A DNA stretch of 64,000 nucleotides from Burkholderiales bacterium JOSHI_001 (GCA_000244995.1 CM001438.1:4878096-4942095); one strand, 5' to 3'; positions 1 through 9,013 are shown, counted from the stretch's first letter. Program-made: numbers and translations. Notes: generated by a model from the letters alone, not told the origin.

Positions 1-1
1 C

Positions 2-76
2 CTGCCCTGCCAGCCGCGCTCGCTGGTGCGCGACGCGGCGTTGCAGCTGCAGCGCGACCAGCGATCGGCGGGCTGA
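2..76 (+). CDS. C-terminal end of an upstream gene, cut by the window edge
   Basis: Frame 2 stays open from the first base to a TGA at 74-76, giving 24 residues rich in Arg, Gln and Leu. The next gene starts 39 bases later on the same strand. The fragment is too short to assign to a family and could be chance; it is listed because a same-strand gene ending here would fit the spacing. Confidence 0.3.
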   Translation: MPCQPRSLVRDAALQLQRDQRSAG

Positions 77-115
77 GCCACCCGCCCTGCCCTGTCGCCC
101 GGACACAATCGGCGC

Positions 116-2359
116 ATGCGCGCCCGCCTGTTGTTGTTCGCTGCCCTGCTGGTGTTCCTGGCCCAAGCCGCGCGTGCGGCCGAGTCGCCCGCCGTGAACC
201 GTCCGCGCGTGGCCCTGGTGCTTTCGGGCGGCGGTGCGCGCGGCCTGGCCCATGTGGGCGTGCTGAAGGTGCTGGAAGAACTGCGCGTGCCGGTGGACGC
301 GGTGGCCGGCACCTCCATGGGCGCCATCGTGGGCGGCCTGTACGCCAGCGGCTTGAATGCCTCGGCGCTGGAACGCGAGGTGCTGGCCATCCCATGGGAC
401 AGCGTGTTCGCCAGCCGGGTGGAACGCCCCCTGCTCGCACAACGGCGCAAGGAGGAAGACTTCGAGATCGCCACCGCCATCGAGCTGGGCCTGCGCGATG
501 GCGAGTTGCGCACGCCGTCCAGCGCGGTCTCCAGCCGCGGGCTGGAATCGCTGCTGCGGCGCTTCACCCTGCCGGTGCGCCATGTGGCGCGCTTTGACGA
601 CCTGCCCATCCCCTTTCGCGCCGTGGCCACCGACATGGAAAGCGGCGCCGCGGTGGTGCTGGCCTCGGGCGACCTGGCGCTGGCTTTGCGCTCCAGCATG
701 AGCGTGCCGGGCGTGTTCGCCCCCACCGAATGGGAAGACCGCGTGCTGGGCGACGGCGGCCTGGTGAACAACCTGCCGGTGGACGTGGGCCGCGCGCTGG
801 TGGGCCGGCCCGGCCGCGACACCCTGGTGATCGCGGTGAATGTGGGCACGCCGGTGGGCGGGCGCGACACGCTGGGCTCGGTGGTGGGCCTGACGGCCCA
901 GATGATCAACATCCTGACCGAGCAGAACGTGCAGCGCAGCCTGGCCCAGCTGGGCCCGCAGGACCTGCTGCTGCGCCCGGCGCTGGGCAGCTTGACCTCC
1001 GGCGACTTCGGCAAGGCACGCGACTTCATCGCCGCCGGCGAGGCCGCCGCGCGCGCGCTGGCACCGCAGCTGGCCGCACTGGCCTTGCCGCCGGCCGAGT
1101 ACGCCGCCTGGCGCGCGACCAAGGCGCCACAGCCCATGGTGGAGCCGCAGTTGGGCTTCGTGCGCATCGAAGGCACGGCCACCAGCAACCCCGAACGCCT
1201 GGCCGCCATGCTGGAAAGCCAGCCCGGCCAGACCTTCGACGCCGCCCGCGCCGAACGCGACGCGCGCAAGCTGGCCGCCGGCGGTGACTACACCCGCACC
1301 GACTACCGCCTGTCGCGCGAGGCCGGCGCCGAAGGCCTGGTGTTCGAGCTGGAAGACAAGCCCTGGGGGCCGAACTACCTGCGCCTGGGGCTGGACCTGT
1401 CCACCGACTTCTCCGGCCGCAGCGCCTTCAACCTGAAGCTCAGCCACAACCGCCACTGGCTCACGCCCGCGGGCACCGAATGGCGCAACCGGGTGCAGAT
1501 CGGCGAGGTGCCGCTGCTCTACAGCGAGCTGTACCACCCGCTGCGCTGGAGCCCGTCGCTGGCCGACGACTGGTTCGCGTCCGCCTACCTGGGGGCGGAA
1601 CGGCGCCGGCTGTGGCAGTTCGGCGCCAATGCGGGCGACGAGATCGCCGAATGGAAGCGCAGCGTGTTTTCCATGGGCGTGGACATCGGCCAGCCCTGGG
1701 GCGACTTCGGCGAGCTGCGCCTGGGCCTGTCGCACGTGGGCATACGCACCTCGCCGCAGCTGCTGTCGGCCGCCTACAGCGGCCCCACCGACCTGCAGCG
1801 CTGGAGCGAGGACGGCATCCGCGCCCGCGTGGTGGTGGACCAGCTGGACTTCGCCAACTTTCCGCTGCGGGGCCACCGCTTCGAGGGCCAGCTGTTCGTG
1901 GGCCAGCGCCGCGGCGACGTGGACGGCAGCTTCCAGCGCGTGGAACTGCAGGGCACGCTGGCGCGCAGCTGGGGCGCGCACACCCTGAACCTGCACGCCC
2001 GCGCCGCCATCGCCGACCTGGGCACCACCGCGCGCCTGGGGCGCTACACGCTGGGCGGCTTCCACCAGCTGTCGGGCTACCAGATGGGGCAGCTCGAAGG
2101 CGACGACCTGCTGTTGCTGCGCCTGGGCTGGTACCGGCGCCTGAGCCTCACACCCACGCTGACCCGCGGATTTTTCGTCGGCGGCACCCTGGAGGCCGGC
2201 AATGTGTGGGCCCGACGGCGCCAGATGCGCCTGGGCGACCTGCGCAGCGGCGCCAGCCTCTACCTGGGGGCGGACACCGGCATCGGACCGCTGTACCTGG
2301 GGCTGACCTTCGCGCCGGGCGGCCAGGCCGGGCTGGCCTTGTTCATTGGGCGTCCTTAG
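116..2359 (+). CDS. Patatin-like phospholipase fused to a surface-antigen (BamA-type) beta-barrel
   Basis: This is a 747-residue protein with a signal peptide (cleavage near Ala22). A patatin domain follows: oxyanion-hole GGGARG at 38-43, nucleophile motif GTSMG at 65-69 (Ser67), and the DGG catalytic Asp at about 213. Residues about 340-415 look like a POTRA-type linker, and the rest is a 16-strand-like surface antigen domain. The architecture matches PlpD-type proteins (type Vd secretion), in which the barrel anchors or exports its own lipase passenger at the outer membrane. Ser, Asp and the glycine loop are intact, so the lipase should be active; the substrate is probably phospholipid. The last 17 bases overlap the convergent hydrolase gene. 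Confidence 0.9.
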   Translation: MRARLLLFAALLVFLAQAARAAESPAVNRPRVALVLSGGGARGLAHVGVLKVLEELRVPVDAVAGTSMGAIVGGLYASGLNASALEREVLAIPWDSVFASRVERPLLAQRRKEEDFEIATAIELGLRDGELRTPSSAVSSRGLESLLRRFTLPVRHVARFDDLPIPFRAVATDMESGAAVVLASGDLALALRSSMSVPGVFAPTEWEDRVLGDGGLVNNLPVDVGRALVGRPGRDTLVIAVNVGTPVGGRDTLGSVVGLTAQMINILTEQNVQRSLAQLGPQDLLLRPALGSLTSGDFGKARDFIAAGEAAARALAPQLAALALPPAEYAAWRATKAPQPMVEPQLGFVRIEGTATSNPERLAAMLESQPGQTFDAARAERDARKLAAGGDYTRTDYRLSREAGAEGLVFELEDKPWGPNYLRLGLDLSTDFSGRSAFNLKLSHNRHWLTPAGTEWRNRVQIGEVPLLYSELYHPLRWSPSLADDWFASAYLGAERRRLWQFGANAGDEIAEWKRSVFSMGVDIGQPWGDFGELRLGLSHVGIRTSPQLLSAAYSGPTDLQRWSEDGIRARVVVDQLDFANFPLRGHRFEGQLFVGQRRGDVDGSFQRVELQGTLARSWGAHTLNLHARAAIADLGTTARLGRYTLGGFHQLSGYQMGQLEGDDLLLLRLGWYRRLSLTPTLTRGFFVGGTLEAGNVWARRRQMRLGDLRSGASLYLGADTGIGPLYLGLTFAPGGQAGLALFIGRP

Positions 2360-3260
2360 CCACCCGGTCCAGCGCGCGTTCGATCTCCGCCAGCACCAGC
2401 GCCGGCTGCTCGTGCACCAGCCAGTGCGACGCGTCGGGCACCCGCACCAGGCGCAGGTCCGGGATCCAGCGCTCGATGCCGTCCAACAGGCCGGGCAGCA
2501 AGGCGTGGTCGCGCTCGCCCCAGACCACGGAGGTGGGCACGCGCTGGGTCACGGCCGCATCGGGCAGGTCCAGCGTGTGGATCAGGTCGGTGGGCGCGGT
2601 GGGCGGCTTCAGCGGCGAGGCGCGGTACCAGTTCAGCTGGCCGTCCAGGCCGCGTTGCCAATGCGCCAGGTAGTGCTGGCGCAGTTCAGGCGTGAGCCAG
2701 GGCGCGGGGCCGAACTGCTCGAAGACCTGCCACATCCGCGCGTACCCGTCGGCAGCCAGGGCCTGCGCGGCGCCCGGTGCGGCCAGCTCGGTCATGTAGC
2801 GGCTGGCCGCCAGCTGGGCGGCACTGTGGCGCAACTCGCGCACGAAGGTGGCCGGGTGCGGCGAATTGATGATCAGCAGGTGCTTCAGCCACTGCGGCGC
2901 CAGTGCGGCCAGGTTCCACGCGATGGCGCCACCCCAGTCGTGCGCCACCAGCAGGTCCACCGGGCCGCCGCTGCGCTGGATCAGCGCCACCAGGTCGGCC
3001 ATCAGGTGCTTCACGCGGTAGGCGGACACCTCGGCGGGCGTGCTGCTGGCCCCGTAGCCGCGCTGGTCGGGCGCGATGGCATGGGCGCGCGGGGCCAGTG
3101 CACGCAGCGTGTCGTCCCAGATGAAGGCGCCTTCCGGAAAACCATGCAACAGCAGCACGCGCTGCGGCCGGCCCACGCCGGCTTGCCGGCATTGCAGGGT
3201 GACGCCCGCGGGCAGGGCCACATCAATGACCTGGATGTCGGCGCCTGCGGCCGCGTTCAT
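2343..3260 (-). CDS. Alpha/beta hydrolase of the epoxide hydrolase type
   Basis: This 305-residue alpha/beta hydrolase carries the oxyanion motif HGFPEG at 39-44, a DQRGYG motif at 65-70 and the nucleophile elbow AHDWGG, with Asp108 as nucleophile. A late His lies in DASHWLVHE. An Asp nucleophile followed by Trp is typical of soluble epoxide hydrolases and haloalkane dehalogenases rather than esterases. The substrate cannot be read from the sequence. Its start codon overlaps the engB stop by four bases (ATGA), so the two genes are probably co-transcribed. It has no signal peptide and should be cytoplasmic. Confidence 0.85.
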   Translation of the reverse strand: MNAAAGADIQVIDVALPAGVTLQCRQAGVGRPQRVLLLHGFPEGAFIWDDTLRALAPRAHAIAPDQRGYGASSTPAEVSAYRVKHLMADLVALIQRSGGPVDLLVAHDWGGAIAWNLAALAPQWLKHLLIINSPHPATFVRELRHSAAQLAASRYMTELAAPGAAQALAADGYARMWQVFEQFGPAPWLTPELRQHYLAHWQRGLDGQLNWYRASPLKPPTAPTDLIHTLDLPDAAVTQRVPTSVVWGERDHALLPGLLDGIERWIPDLRLVRVPDASHWLVHEQPALVLAEIERALDRVAKDAQ

Positions 3261-4036
3261 GCGGGATCGTCCTCGGGCTGGGGTTCGGGTTCAGGAAAGT
3301 CACCGGGCTGCTCGTCATCCGGTTTCTGGGCCCAGCCTTGCAGCGTCTGTGCCACGTCGGCCACACCCAGGTTCTTCAGGGCCGAAAACAGCGTCACGCC
3401 GATGTCGGCCGCTTCGGTGGACAGCTCACCCAGCACCGCCTGCGCATCGGCCAGGGCCTTGTCGGCGTCGCGCCGGTTCAGCTTGTCGGACTTGGTCAGC
3501 AGCACCAGCAGCTTCACCACGCCGCCGGACACCCGCTGGCCGATGAAGTTCAGCAACTGCTTGTCCAGGTCGGTCAGGCCCAGGCGGCTGTCCACCATCA
3601 GCACCACGCCGGTGAGCGTGGTGCGCCGCACCAGGTAGTCGGCCATCACCTGCTGCCAGCGGTGCTTGGCGGCGCGTTCCACCGCCGCGTAGCCGTAACC
3701 CGGCAGGTCGGCCCACAGCTGGTCGGGCGCGTCCTTGGGGCCCACCTCGAACAGGTTGATGTGCTGGGTGCGCCCGGGCGTCTTGGACGCAAAGGCCAGC
3801 CGCCGGTGCTGCGCCAGGGTGTTGATGGCGGTGGACTTGCCGGCGTTGCTGCGGCCCACGAAGGCCACCTCGGGCAGCCGGGTGGTGGGCAACTGGTGCA
3901 GTTCACTGGACGTGACGAGAAAGCGCGCGGTGTGGGCCCAGGCCAGGGCCGCACGCGCTTCGGGGGACAGGGTCGCGGGCCGGGGCGATGGGCGCGCCGA
4001 TGTCCGGGACTTCGGGCGCTGCAAGGTATTTGTCAT
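3257..4036 (-). CDS. engB: Ribosome biogenesis GTP-binding protein EngB/YihA/YsxC
   Basis: This essential small GTPase helps assemble the 50S ribosomal subunit. All G motifs are visible: G1 GRSNAGKS at 61-68, switch region KTPGRTQ at about 85-91, G3 DLPG at 110-113 followed by YGYA, G4 TKSD, and G5 SALKN. At 259 residues it is longer than the usual 200-220, because of a basic N-terminal tail of about 25 residues and an acidic, Pro-rich C-terminal tail. It diverges from the cytochrome c4 gene, an order common in betaproteobacteria, with 75 bases between the two starts. The downstream hydrolase overlaps it. Confidence 0.95.
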   Translation of the reverse strand: MTNTLQRPKSRTSARPSPRPATLSPEARAALAWAHTARFLVTSSELHQLPTTRLPEVAFVGRSNAGKSTAINTLAQHRRLAFASKTPGRTQHINLFEVGPKDAPDQLWADLPGYGYAAVERAAKHRWQQVMADYLVRRTTLTGVVLMVDSRLGLTDLDKQLLNFIGQRVSGGVVKLLVLLTKSDKLNRRDADKALADAQAVLGELSTEAADIGVTLFSALKNLGVADVAQTLQGWAQKPDDEQPGDFPEPEPQPEDDPA

Positions 4037-4111
4037 GGGTCATTGTAAAATCGACGGCTTTGGCCCCTGGGGGGGCCGACCCCATTTCTTGCATTCCCGA
4101 GGTCTGCACCG

Positions 4112-4741
4112 ATGAAGTCGACGATCGTCACCCCGCTGGCCATGAGCCTGGCCCTGGTTCTTTGCGGTGCTGCACAGGCCAATGAAGCCAAACCCGCTGC
4201 CAAAGTGGACCCGGCCAAGGGCCAGGCCATTTCCGGCCAGGTGTGTGGCGCCTGCCACACCAACGACGGCAGCCGCGGCAGCCCGGCCAACCCCATCCTG
4301 CAGGGCCAGCACCCCGACTACATCGTCAAGCAGCTGACCGAATTCAAGAGCGGCAAGCGCGCCAACCCCATCATGAAGGGTTTTGCCACCGCGCTGTCGG
4401 AAGACGACATGAAGAACGTGGCCGCGTTCTACGCCAGCAAGTCGGCCAAGCCGGGCTTTTCCAAGCTGAAGGACAGCGTGGTGCTGGGCGAGAAAATCTA
4501 CCGCGGCGGCATCGCCGACCGCTCGGTGCCGGCCTGCAGCGGCTGCCACAGTCCCAACGGCGCCGGCATCCCGGCCCAGTACCCGCGCCTGGCCAGCCAG
4601 CACAGCGACTACACCGAAGCGCAACTGAACGCCTTCCGCGCCGGCACCCGCACCAACAGCCCGCAGATGACGGCCATTGCCGCCAAGATGAACGACAAGG
4701 AAATCAAGGCCGTGGCCGACTACATCGGCGGCCTGCGCTGA
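4112..4741 (+). CDS. Cytochrome c4, periplasmic dihaem electron carrier
   Basis: The 209-residue protein has a Sec signal peptide (AQA cleavage near residue 23) and two class I cytochrome c domains. The haem-binding motifs are CGACH at 45-49 and CSGCH at 142-146. Met88 and Met186 are the likely axial ligands. Cytochrome c4 carries electrons from the bc1 complex to terminal oxidases in the periplasm. The gene is monocistronic: it diverges from engB and a strong hairpin terminator lies 20 bases past its stop. Confidence 0.93.
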   Translation: MKSTIVTPLAMSLALVLCGAAQANEAKPAAKVDPAKGQAISGQVCGACHTNDGSRGSPANPILQGQHPDYIVKQLTEFKSGKRANPIMKGFATALSEDDMKNVAAFYASKSAKPGFSKLKDSVVLGEKIYRGGIADRSVPACSGCHSPNGAGIPAQYPRLASQHSDYTEAQLNAFRAGTRTNSPQMTAIAAKMNDKEIKAVADYIGGLR

Positions 4742-4761
4742 AGCTCGGCGCCCGCCTTGTC

Positions 4762-4788
4762 AAAGCCGGTCGAATGACCGGCTTTTTC
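4762..4788 (+). terminator. Rho-independent terminator of the cytochrome c4 gene
   Basis: A perfect 10-bp stem (4762-4771 pairs with 4776-4785) closes on a GAAT loop and is followed by a short T run, 20 bases after the cytochrome c4 stop codon. Confidence 0.85.
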
Positions 4789-4868
4789 ATGGAAGCCGCA
4801 CGAAACACCCCGTTTTGCAGCGGCAGTTCCTGGTTTGAGGGGCGCACCCCGGGTCTATAGTGCCGCGC

Positions 4869-5231
4869 ATGCCCTACGTGCGCCGCGACCCCGAAGGCCA
4901 ACTGCTCAGCCTGCACCGCCAGGCCGAGGCAGGCGCTGACGAATTCCTGCCCGACGACGACCCCCAGGTGCAGGCCTTCGTCGGCCGCGACCCGGCGCAG
5001 GAGGACTTCGCCCGCCTGGACGCCGACTTCGTGCGCGTGCTCGAAGACGTGATCGACGCCCTGGTGGCGCGCAACCTGATCAACATCACCGACCTGCCGC
5101 CCGAGGCGCAGGGCAAGCTGTTCTCGCGCAAGGGTTTTCGCGACCGCAGCGCGCGCCACGCGCTGAACCTGTTCGGCGATTCGCCTTACGGCGGCCTGTT
5201 GCCCGATACCGACTTCGGCCCGCAGGGCTGA
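4869..5231 (+). CDS. Conserved small acidic protein of unknown function
   Basis: The 120-residue cytoplasmic protein is acidic, with no signal peptide or membrane segment. Relatives in Burkholderiales are sometimes labelled 'tryptophan synthase beta-like', but nothing here resembles TrpB and I assign no function. ATG at 4869 is preferred over an in-frame GTG at 4860 because the MPYVRRDP beginning is a natural N-terminus. It stands alone, 80 bases past the cytochrome c4 terminator and about 90 bases before msrP. Confidence 0.75.
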   Translation: MPYVRRDPEGQLLSLHRQAEAGADEFLPDDDPQVQAFVGRDPAQEDFARLDADFVRVLEDVIDALVARNLINITDLPPEAQGKLFSRKGFRDRSARHALNLFGDSPYGGLLPDTDFGPQG

Positions 5232-5321
5232 ACAGCCCTAGGCATCCAAGGCGCACGCACCCGGCGTAATGTCCGGGTTGGCTGGCACGACAGAACCGCC
5301 AGCACCACCCAAGGACGCCCC

Positions 5322-6305
5322 ATGCCCCAGCCCCTGGACCGCGGTTTCAACCACCGCCTGTCTTCCGACATCACCCCGCGCCAGGTCTACCTGGACCGCC
5401 GCCAATGGCTGCAAGCCGCCGCCGGCAGCCTGGGCGCCGCCGTGGCGCCCGCCTGGGCGCAAGCGCCCGCGTCGCCCAGCGGCAGCAAGCTGGCGGCGCT
5501 GAAGGGCGTGCGCAGCGCCGTGCCCGGCGGCCTGACCCTGGACAAGCCCACGGCCTATGCGGACGTGACCAGCTACAACAACTACTACGAGTTCGGCACC
5601 GACAAGTCCGACCCCGCACGCAACGCCCACACGCTGAAGCCCCGGCCCTGGACCGTGGCCATCGAGGGCGAGGTGAAAAAGCCCATGACCCTGGACCTGG
5701 ACCAGCTGATGAAGCTGGCGCCCATGGAGGAGCGCATCTACCGCCTGCGCTGCGTGGAAGGCTGGTCGATGGTGATTCCCTGGGTGGGTTGGTCGCTGGC
5801 CGAGTTGATCAAGCGCGTGGAGCCCACCGGCAACGCCAAGTACCTGCAGTTCGTCACCCTGAACGACCCCAAGCAGATGCCCGGCGTGAACTCCCGTGTG
5901 CTGGACTGGCCCTATGTGGAAGGCCTGCGCATCGACGAAGCCATGCACCCGCTCACGCTGCTGGCCTTCGGCCTGTACGGCGAGGTGCTGCCCAACCAGA
6001 ACGGCGCGCCGCTGCGCCTGGTGGTGCCCTGGAAGTACGGCTTCAAGAGCGGCAAGTCCATCGTCAAGATCCGCTTCCTCGAAAAGCAGCCCAAGACCAG
6101 CTGGGAAAGCGCCGCGGCCAATGAATACGGCTTCTATTCCAACGTGAACCCCGGCGTGGACCACCCGCGCTGGAGCCAGGCCACCGAACGCCGCATCGGC
6201 GAAGACGGCCTGTTCGCGAAGAAGCGGCCCACGCTGATGTTCAACGGCTACGAGCCGCAGGTGGGCCAGCTGTACGCCGGCATGGACCTGAAGAAGTTCT
6301 ACTGA
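5322..6305 (+). CDS. msrP: Periplasmic methionine sulfoxide reductase catalytic subunit MsrP (YedY)
   Basis: MsrP is a molybdopterin enzyme that reduces methionine sulfoxide in oxidised periplasmic proteins. The 327-residue precursor has a Tat signal ([10 protein letters not shown], residues 27-36) ending near AWAQA. The molybdenum-ligating cysteine is Cys144 in RLRCVEGWS, matching the known YedY position. An AAGGA Shine-Dalgarno sequence precedes the ATG. The membrane subunit msrQ follows after 19 bases, and together they form the complete MsrPQ repair system, fed with electrons from the quinone pool. Confidence 0.96.
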   Translation: MPQPLDRGFNHRLSSDITPRQVYLDRRQWLQAAAGSLGAAVAPAWAQAPASPSGSKLAALKGVRSAVPGGLTLDKPTAYADVTSYNNYYEFGTDKSDPARNAHTLKPRPWTVAIEGEVKKPMTLDLDQLMKLAPMEERIYRLRCVEGWSMVIPWVGWSLAELIKRVEPTGNAKYLQFVTLNDPKQMPGVNSRVLDWPYVEGLRIDEAMHPLTLLAFGLYGEVLPNQNGAPLRLVVPWKYGFKSGKSIVKIRFLEKQPKTSWESAAANEYGFYSNVNPGVDHPRWSQATERRIGEDGLFAKKRPTLMFNGYEPQVGQLYAGMDLKKFY

Positions 6306-6324
6306 CCCCAGCGCCCGCGCCGCC

Positions 6325-6966
6325 ATGAACAAGCTGCTGCTGCACCCTGCGGCCAAGCCCCTGCTGTGGTTGCTGTGCCTGGCCCCGCTGGGCTGGCTGG
6401 TGTATGGCGCCTTGGCCAACCGCCTGGGCGCCAACCCGGCCGAGGCCTTGATCCGCAGCACCGGCGACTGGGTGCTGCGCGGCCTGTGCCTGACCCTGGC
6501 GGTCACCCCGCTGCGCCAGGTCACCGGCTGGCATGCGCTGGCGCGCTTCCGGCGCGCGCTGGGCTTGTTCACCTTCTTCTATGGCGTGCTGCACTTCCTG
6601 TGCTTTGCGTGGCTTGAAATGGGCTTCGACGTCCAGGCCATCCTGAAGGACATTCCGAAGCGCCCGTTCATCCTGGTGGGCACGGCCGCGCTGCTGCTGA
6701 TGGCGCCGCTGGCCGCCACGTCCTTCAACCGCGCCATCAAGGCGCTGGGCGCCAAGCGCTGGCAGGCCCTGCACCGCAGCGTGTACGCGGTGGCCTTGCT
6801 GGGGCTGCTGCACTTCTTCTGGATGCGCGCGGCCAAGAACAACTTCGCCGAGTGGTCGGTGTACGCGGCCATCCTGGCCCTGCTGCTGGGCTGGCGGCTG
6901 TGGCGCGCTCGCCCGCGCAACGCGCCCGGCGGGCCGGCGGCCAGGCCCGCGCCGGTGCGCATGTAA
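6325..6966 (+). CDS. msrQ: Haem-binding membrane subunit MsrQ (YedZ) of the MsrPQ system
   Basis: This 213-residue integral membrane protein has about six hydrophobic segments and belongs to the ferric-reductase-like transmembrane family. His residues in the helices (for example YGVLHFL near 90 and LHRSVYAV near 150) are the expected b-haem ligands. It passes electrons from the inner membrane to MsrP. The gene sits 19 bases downstream of msrP on the same strand, so the pair is an operon. The Arg/Pro-rich C-terminal tail is cytoplasmic and poorly conserved. Confidence 0.94.
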   Translation: MNKLLLHPAAKPLLWLLCLAPLGWLVYGALANRLGANPAEALIRSTGDWVLRGLCLTLAVTPLRQVTGWHALARFRRALGLFTFFYGVLHFLCFAWLEMGFDVQAILKDIPKRPFILVGTAALLLMAPLAATSFNRAIKALGAKRWQALHRSVYAVALLGLLHFFWMRAAKNNFAEWSVYAAILALLLGWRLWRARPRNAPGGPAARPAPVRM

Positions 6967-7018
6967 GAACGGCTGGTCCCTGGCCGACTGTGGCAACACA
7001 ACTGCCCTGGAGCCTGCC

Positions 7019-7777
7019 ATGCCCCGACCCCGGAATGCCCTGACCTTGGCCGCCGCGCTGGCCGCCGTCCTGCCCACGCTGGCCGCGCAGCCCGCCTGCA
7101 GCGCCAGCGCCAAGGGTCCGCCGCCGCGCGTGGTGGAGTTGTTCACCAGCGAAGGCTGCAACTCCTGCCCGCCGGCCGACCGCTGGCTCAGCAGCCTGAA
7201 GGGCCGCAACGACGTGCTGGCCGCGGCCTTCCACGTGGACTACTGGGACCGCCTGGGCTGGCGCGACCGTTTCGCCAGCCCGGCTTTCACGGCCCGACAG
7301 GCCGCCTTGCAAACCACATCCGGCGTGCGCTACAGCTACACCCCACAGGTGCTGGTGGACGGGCGCGACTGGCGCAACTGGCCCGAACTGCCCTCAGGCA
7401 AGGCCAGTGCAACGGGCGTGCAACTGGAACTTCAGCGCCAGGGCGACCGGTTGCGCCTGGCAGTGAACGCTGACACCGCGTCGCCCCCCAGGCTGGCGCT
7501 GTGGTGGGCCGTTCTGGAAGACGGCCATGACAGCGCCGTGCGCGCCGGCGAAAACGCGGGCGTTCAACTTCACCACGACCACGTGGTGCGCCAGCACGCC
7601 AGCGTTCCGGCCTGGGACGCCAAGGGCCCGCCGAAGGTGCTGACGCTGGACCTGCCCACGCAAGGCGAGGCCGGCCGCGCCACCCGCGTGCTGGCCGTGG
7701 TGGTGGACGCTGCCAGCGGCCGCACCGTGCAGGCCGCGCAGTTGGGCCCCTGCGGCCCCCTGCAACCGGGTGCCTGA
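7019..7777 (+). CDS. DUF1223 family secreted thioredoxin-fold protein
   Basis: The 252-residue protein has an N-terminal signal peptide (about 1-27). The thioredoxin-like DUF1223 core starts with VVELFTSEGCNSCPPAD, and CNSC is a CxxC motif in the position of a thioredoxin active site. YSYTPQVLVDGR further on is the family's cis-Pro region. It probably acts in the periplasm; a redox role is likely, but its partner is unknown. A GGAG site lies seven bases upstream of the ATG. It is 52 bases past msrQ, so it may belong to the same transcript, which would fit periplasmic redox repair. Confidence 0.85.
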   Translation: MPRPRNALTLAAALAAVLPTLAAQPACSASAKGPPPRVVELFTSEGCNSCPPADRWLSSLKGRNDVLAAAFHVDYWDRLGWRDRFASPAFTARQAALQTTSGVRYSYTPQVLVDGRDWRNWPELPSGKASATGVQLELQRQGDRLRLAVNADTASPPRLALWWAVLEDGHDSAVRAGENAGVQLHHDHVVRQHASVPAWDAKGPPKVLTLDLPTQGEAGRATRVLAVVVDAASGRTVQAAQLGPCGPLQPGA

Positions 7778-7924
7778 CCGGCCGCGGCGTACCGCCAATG
7801 CACCTGCTGACACCGCTTCACCGAGCTTTACGTCGGCTTCACCCCCGCCGGTGAACGCGGCACGGCGAGGGCTCGTTGAATGGGGGCGGTTGCCCTTCAG
7901 ACGCAGCCGACAAGGAGAAGCAAG

Positions 7925-8383
7925 ATGAACATCCGCAAGATCGCCCTGCTGTCCCTGTTGGCCACGGGCGCCCTGGCCACCGGCGCCGCCCAGGCGCGGG
8001 ACGACGTGCAGTGGTCCATCACCTTCGGCAACGGCGCAGGCGTGCCGGTGGTGGCCGCGCCGGTTTACAGCGCCCCGGTGTACGGCGCACCGGTCTATGT
8101 GCCCGCCCCCGCCCGGGTGATCTACCCCGCGCCGGTGGTGGTGCACCCCGGCTGGCGCCCGGCCCGCTGGGACGTGGACGGCGACGGCATCCCCAACCGC
8201 TACGACCCGGTGGACAACCGCTACTACCGCGGCCATGGCCACGGCCACGGCTACGACCGTGACCGCGACGGCATTCCCGACCGCTGGGACCGCGTGGACA
8301 ACCGCCGCTTCCAGGACCGCGACCGCGATGGCGTGCCGGACCGCTGGGACCGGCGCGATGACCGGCGCGACTGGCACCGTTGA
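7925..8383 (+). CDS. Secreted Asp-rich protein with thrombospondin-3-like calcium-binding repeats
   Basis: ATG at 7925 is chosen over the longer frame from 7880 because AAGGAG lies nine bases upstream and a clean signal peptide (1-24, cleavage AQA-RD) follows. The 152-residue product has a Val/Pro/Tyr-rich stretch with repeats of APVY (45-72). Three Asp-rich loops of the form DxDxDGxPxRxD follow, at about 83-94, 111-122 and 131-142, with a GHGHGHG tract (103-109) between the first two. Loops of this form bind Ca2+ in thrombospondin type 3 and related proteins. I infer an envelope or secreted metal-binding protein; I do not recognise a named family. Confidence 0.75.
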   Translation: MNIRKIALLSLLATGALATGAAQARDDVQWSITFGNGAGVPVVAAPVYSAPVYGAPVYVPAPARVIYPAPVVVHPGWRPARWDVDGDGIPNRYDPVDNRYYRGHGHGHGYDRDRDGIPDRWDRVDNRRFQDRDRDGVPDRWDRRDDRRDWHR

Positions 8384-8584
8384 TCCGTCAACGCCATCGA
8401 ATCGAAGCACAACCGGCGGGCCCAGGGCGTCGGCAGTGACACCTGGCCAAGGCGAGACCCTGCTTGATGTCGTCAACTTGGCTGCAGGCGTTGACGTCAG
8501 GGTTGACGATGCCGGTGATGCTGCCTTCCAGGGCAACGGCGAAAGGGCTCACGGCGCAATGACGCCTGGGCCAGGACCAGTGGG

Positions 8585-9013
8585 TCAGGATTTGCGGGCC
8601 CACTGTGCCATGGCTTCTTCTGCCCCGCGCCGGTCGAACTCTTCGTATGCCATGGCGTAAGGGCAATCGGCGCCGAACAGGCGGCTCTTGTTCAGCAAGA
8701 TGTAGTCGACATAGCGCGCAATCAATTGCATCCAGTCATCCTGGGTCTTGGCGTCGAATACGTGCGGGGGGATTGCATCCACGATCTGCATCACAAAATC
8801 CAGCCTGTACCTCGCATCGCCGGCGCTGTCGCCAAGGTACCGAACCCAGACACTCAGCCAGTTCTCGTATCGCTCGCCGACGAACATCAACTCGATATCG
8901 CCGTCTGTGAACCTGATGCGGATTTCATCCTCGCCGATCCACGAGAAGCCTTCCTTCTGCAAGCGGGGCGCCTGCGCCATGATGGCACTTCTGAATGGAG
9001 CGATCCAACTCAT
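8585..9013 (-). CDS. Candidate immunity protein of cassette A
   Basis: This 142-residue cytoplasmic protein (no signal or membrane segment) is acidic and rich in aromatic residues, ending in a helical stretch with YEEFDRRGAEEAMAQW. Its start overlaps the stop of the toxin-like gene by four bases (ATGA), so the two are translationally coupled. Hand counts of sample lines give about 50-53% G+C, far below the roughly 67-70% of the surroundings and equal to the toxin tip. Tight coupling, small size and matching base composition are the usual signs of an immunity gene, but the function is inferred from context alone. I do not recognise the family. Confidence 0.6.
   Translation of the reverse strand: MSWIAPFRSAIMAQAPRLQKEGFSWIGEDEIRIRFTDGDIELMFVGERYENWLSVWVRYLGDSAGDARYRLDFVMQIVDAIPPHVFDAKTQDDWMQLIARYVDYILLNKSRLFGADCPYAMAYEEFDRRGAEEAMAQWARKS

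Noticed and set aside
4030-4051. TTGTCA ... TAAAAT as a promoter for cytochrome c4
   Set aside because: The hexamers are only 10 bases apart, too close for a sigma70 promoter.
5238-6572. A 444-codon open frame antisense to msrP-msrQ
   Set aside because: Its composition is typical of a high-G+C shadow and the true genes on the plus strand carry complete motifs.
8262-8355. Short direct repeats as a CRISPR array
   Set aside because: They are in-frame Asp-rich protein repeats with no unique spacers.
8471-8496. CGTCAAC-N12-GTTGACG inverted repeat as a terminator
   Set aside because: The stem has only seven pairs, a 12-base loop and no T run. It lies between convergent genes, but I see nothing more to support a role. 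The rest of 8384-8584 holds no gene I can support.
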